The notes under the pieces: generated by a model
Told to the model about the DNA's origin: nothing
Seen by the model: the letters and a program-made list of their open reading frames with translations, nothing else
Database searches by the model: none
Part shown: piece after piece, positions 6,704 through 7,936 of the stretch
How positions within the stretch are numbered: position 1 is the first letter of the stretch
Layout of the letters: every line of letters begins with the position of its first letter
NCBI GenBank assembly: GCA_009377735.1
Contig: WHTL01000179.1
Location: 1 to 7,936 of the forward strand
Direction: 5' to 3'
DNA from: Acidimicrobiia bacterium
GTDB taxonomy: Bacteria > Actinomycetota > Acidimicrobiia > Spongiisociales > ZC4RG35
Length of the DNA: 7,936 bases
Translations under genes and position numbers: made by a program

Positions 6704-7591
6704 TTCACGGGTTCCGTACCCCACGACGGCTTCGAGCATCATCGTGATGGCGGCGTCGATGGTGATGCCATCCCGATCTCGCTCCGGATCGACCTCCACG
6801 AAATCAACGGAGGTGACTCGGTTGTCTCGGGCCAGAAGACGGACGGCCCGTGCCAGCTGTCGTGGGGTCATGCCACCGGGTCTCGCCCCTGGGCAGCCGG
6901 GGGCAAAGGCACTGTCGAGGACATCCATGTCTACATCCACATGGATCGATGCTACGTCCCCGATGTGATCGAGGGCGGACGAAACGGTGGCGTCGATACC
7001 GTCCTGGTCGACATCGGTCATGGTGAAAACACCGATGCCGTGCCCGTCGCACCAGTGGCGATAGGGCTGGGAGTTGGCAAAGGAGTGGATCCCGATCTGC
7101 GCTACCTGGCGCCCCGGCAGTCCGTCCTCGATCAGCCCCCGGATGGGTGAGCCGTTGCTGGGGAAGGGATCGGTGGAGCGGACGTCGTGATGGGCGTCGA
7201 GGGTGATCACACCCACATTCTTCAGGTCACCGTGACTACGGACGATGGGGCGGGTTATGGCGTTGTCCCCACCGAGATAGAGAGCCAGGTTTGTATCGGG
7301 CAACCCCGTGATGAGATCGGCTATCTCGCTGGGAAGCGATTCTGCGGAAATGTCGCCCAACATCAGATTCCCCAAGGGAGCCACTGGAACGACTGTGAGG
7401 TCGAAGTCCTCCTCTCCGTGATATGTGGAGAACCTCCCCATCCGATCCCACATCGCGTCGGGGGCAAGGTCGGCTCGGGACGGCGACAGCGACGCCACCG
7501 AAGTGGATAGCCCCACCACAGAGACCTCAGGATCGTCACTGGGGTCAGCCAACCATTGATCAACCCGGGGCCATAGTGGATCGTCGATCAT
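6701..7591 (-). CDS. hutG: Formimidoylglutamase, arginase-fold, GGDN variant
   Basis: This 296-residue protein is a ureohydrolase (arginase/agmatinase/formimidoylglutamase superfamily). Its place beside hutH, hutU and hutI suggests that it splits N-formimidoyl-L-glutamate into glutamate and formamide, the last step of the pathway. Motifs seen: LGGDN at 106-110, LDAHHDVR at 131-138 (Asp132, His134, Asp136), NGSPIRGL at 146-153, DMDVLDSAFAPG at 221-232 (Asp221, Asp223) and VDFVEVDPERD at 262-272. Four or five of the six usual Mn ligands are present, but the His of the common GGDH motif is Asn110, and the usual DP after the last ligand pair is DS. I chose the ATG at 7591; a GTG at 7651 would add 20 residues with no obvious domain, and neither has a strong ribosome binding site. 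Agmatinase or guanidinobutyrase activity is possible from fold alone. The gene is the first of the hut set and diverges from a secreted-protein gene. Confidence 0.87.
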   Translation of the reverse strand: MIDDPLWPRVDQWLADPSDDPEVSVVGLSTSVASLSPSRADLAPDAMWDRMGRFSTYHGEEDFDLTVVPVAPLGNLMLGDISAESLPSEIADLITGLPDTNLALYLGGDNAITRPIVRSHGDLKNVGVITLDAHHDVRSTDPFPSNGSPIRGLIEDGLPGRQVAQIGIHSFANSQPYRHWCDGHGIGVFTMTDVDQDGIDATVSSALDHIGDVASIHVDVDMDVLDSAFAPGCPGARPGGMTPRQLARAVRLLARDNRVTSVDFVEVDPERDRDGITIDAAITMMLEAVVGYGTRE

Positions 7592-7715
7592 CGGATCCCA
7601 CGTTAACCCGCATCTGAGGATCAGGTTCTTAGGAGGCTGGTGCCCGAACACACTCTCTGGTTTGGTTTGCTAAGGTCTTGGCGACGGAGGTAAACGATTC
7701 CCATGGGCGAGGATC
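7592..7715. promoter_or_regulatory. Divergent intergenic region between hutG and the secreted-protein gene
   Basis: About 124 bases separate the two divergent start codons, so promoters for both the hut genes and the secreted protein should lie here. Short symmetrical elements are visible: ctga-gga-tcag at 7614-7624, gttaac at 7603-7608 and cccatggg at 7700-7707. None matches an operator I can name, and no gene for a HutC or HutP type regulator is in the window. I could not assign a convincing minus-strand promoter for hutG. Confidence 0.45.
7668..7676 (+). promoter_or_regulatory. Possible extended -10 promoter for the secreted-protein gene
   Basis: The bases TGCTAAGGT match an extended -10 element (TG, one base, then TAnnnT), a form often used in actinobacteria. 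It would start transcription near 7683, leaving a leader of about 33 bases before the ATG at 7716. No good -35 hexamer is found 16-18 bases upstream, so the assignment is tentative. Confidence 0.3.
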
Positions 7716-7936
7716 ATGCGTTGGAACAGTCTTGGCGTTTTTGGTGTGGTGACGGCGTTGGCTGTCCTAATGGCACCGGTAGGTTTGTCGGCCGCAGACG
7801 GCCAGGTCGAGGTGGATCCCGACACCCTGGAGTTCGACGTTCTTCTCGGGGAAACCTCTACCCAGCCCCTCACAATCACCAACGATGGGACCGAGGTTCG
7901 CACCTATTATCTCAGCGATCACGACGGCATCATCGA
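7716..7936 (+). CDS. Secreted protein with Ig-like beta domain, N-terminal part only
   Basis: Seventy-three residues are visible before the window ends. Residues 1-27 form a signal peptide: one Arg near the start, a hydrophobic core VFGVVTALAVLMAPVGL, and a small-residue cleavage zone LSAADG, so export through Sec is likely. After it, VEVDPDTLEFDVLLGE followed by PLTITNDGTE resembles the first strands of Ig-like repeats of the type seen in ASPM/HYDIN-like and choice-of-anchor proteins, with the pattern of a hydrophobic pair, a loop, and an ITN turn. The ATG at 7716 is the only usable start in this frame, since a TAA lies upstream at 7671. The ribosome binding site is modest (GCGAGG three bases before the ATG); a stronger GGAGG at 7686-7690 is too far away. 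An ATG at 7703 in another frame gives Arg/Gly-rich sequence without a recognisable domain. The full function cannot be known from this fragment, and nothing links it to histidine use. Confidence 0.75.
   Translation, partial: MRWNSLGVFGVVTALAVLMAPVGLSAADGQVEVDPDTLEFDVLLGETSTQPLTITNDGTEVRTYYLSDHDGII

Noticed and set aside
7576..7601. Near-palindrome gtggatc / gatcccac spanning the proposed hutG start codon.
   Set aside because: It needs a bulge and has short arms; half of it is inside coding sequence, so I see no firm ground to call it an operator or a hairpin.
7631..7693. Short plus-strand frame starting at GTG 7640 after an AGGAGG, ending at TAA 7691, 17 codons, as a possible leader peptide of the secreted-protein gene.
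   Set aside because: The spacing from AGGAGG to GTG is only three bases, the likely promoter lies inside the frame, and the peptide has no regulatory-codon run.

Overview
The window looks like chromosomal DNA from a high-GC bacterium, most likely an actinobacterium. Two things point there: RpiB carries the glutamate-type active-site loop described for Mycobacterium instead of the cysteine type of E. coli, and the urocanate/histidine enzymes and the GGDN-type ureohydrolase look like those I remember from actinobacteria. No tRNA, rRNA, CRISPR array, insertion sequence or phage gene is visible, and I cannot name a genus.

Layout: seven genes lie head to tail on the minus strand, from about 7591 down to 175. 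They are read in the order hutG (arginase-fold formimidoylglutamase), hutH (histidine ammonia-lyase), hutU (urocanate hydratase), hutI (imidazolonepropionase), then, after a 152-base gap with a nested inverted repeat, a class I SAM-dependent methyltransferase, an exonuclease III-type AP endonuclease, and ribose-5-phosphate isomerase B. On the plus strand an eighth gene starts at 7716, diverges from hutG and runs off the right edge; it encodes a secreted protein with what looks like an Ig-like beta domain. Bases 1-174 hold no gene I can support.

The four hut genes form a complete route from histidine to glutamate: HutH releases ammonia to give urocanate, HutU hydrates it to imidazolonepropionate, HutI opens the ring to N-formimidoyl-glutamate, and the ureohydrolase splits that to glutamate and formamide. 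All four junction-forming stops and starts are tight: hutG/hutH are 9 bases apart, and hutH/hutU and hutU/hutI share a four-base stop/start overlap. The downstream trio is coupled in the same way but does unrelated housekeeping work (methylation, DNA repair, pentose phosphate), so it is a second transcription unit or a read-through neighbour.

I looked for an undescribed system and did not find one. The items most worth checking are the Asn in place of the first Mn-binding His in HutG, and the structured spacer directly upstream of the methyltransferase, whose start codon has no Shine-Dalgarno sequence.
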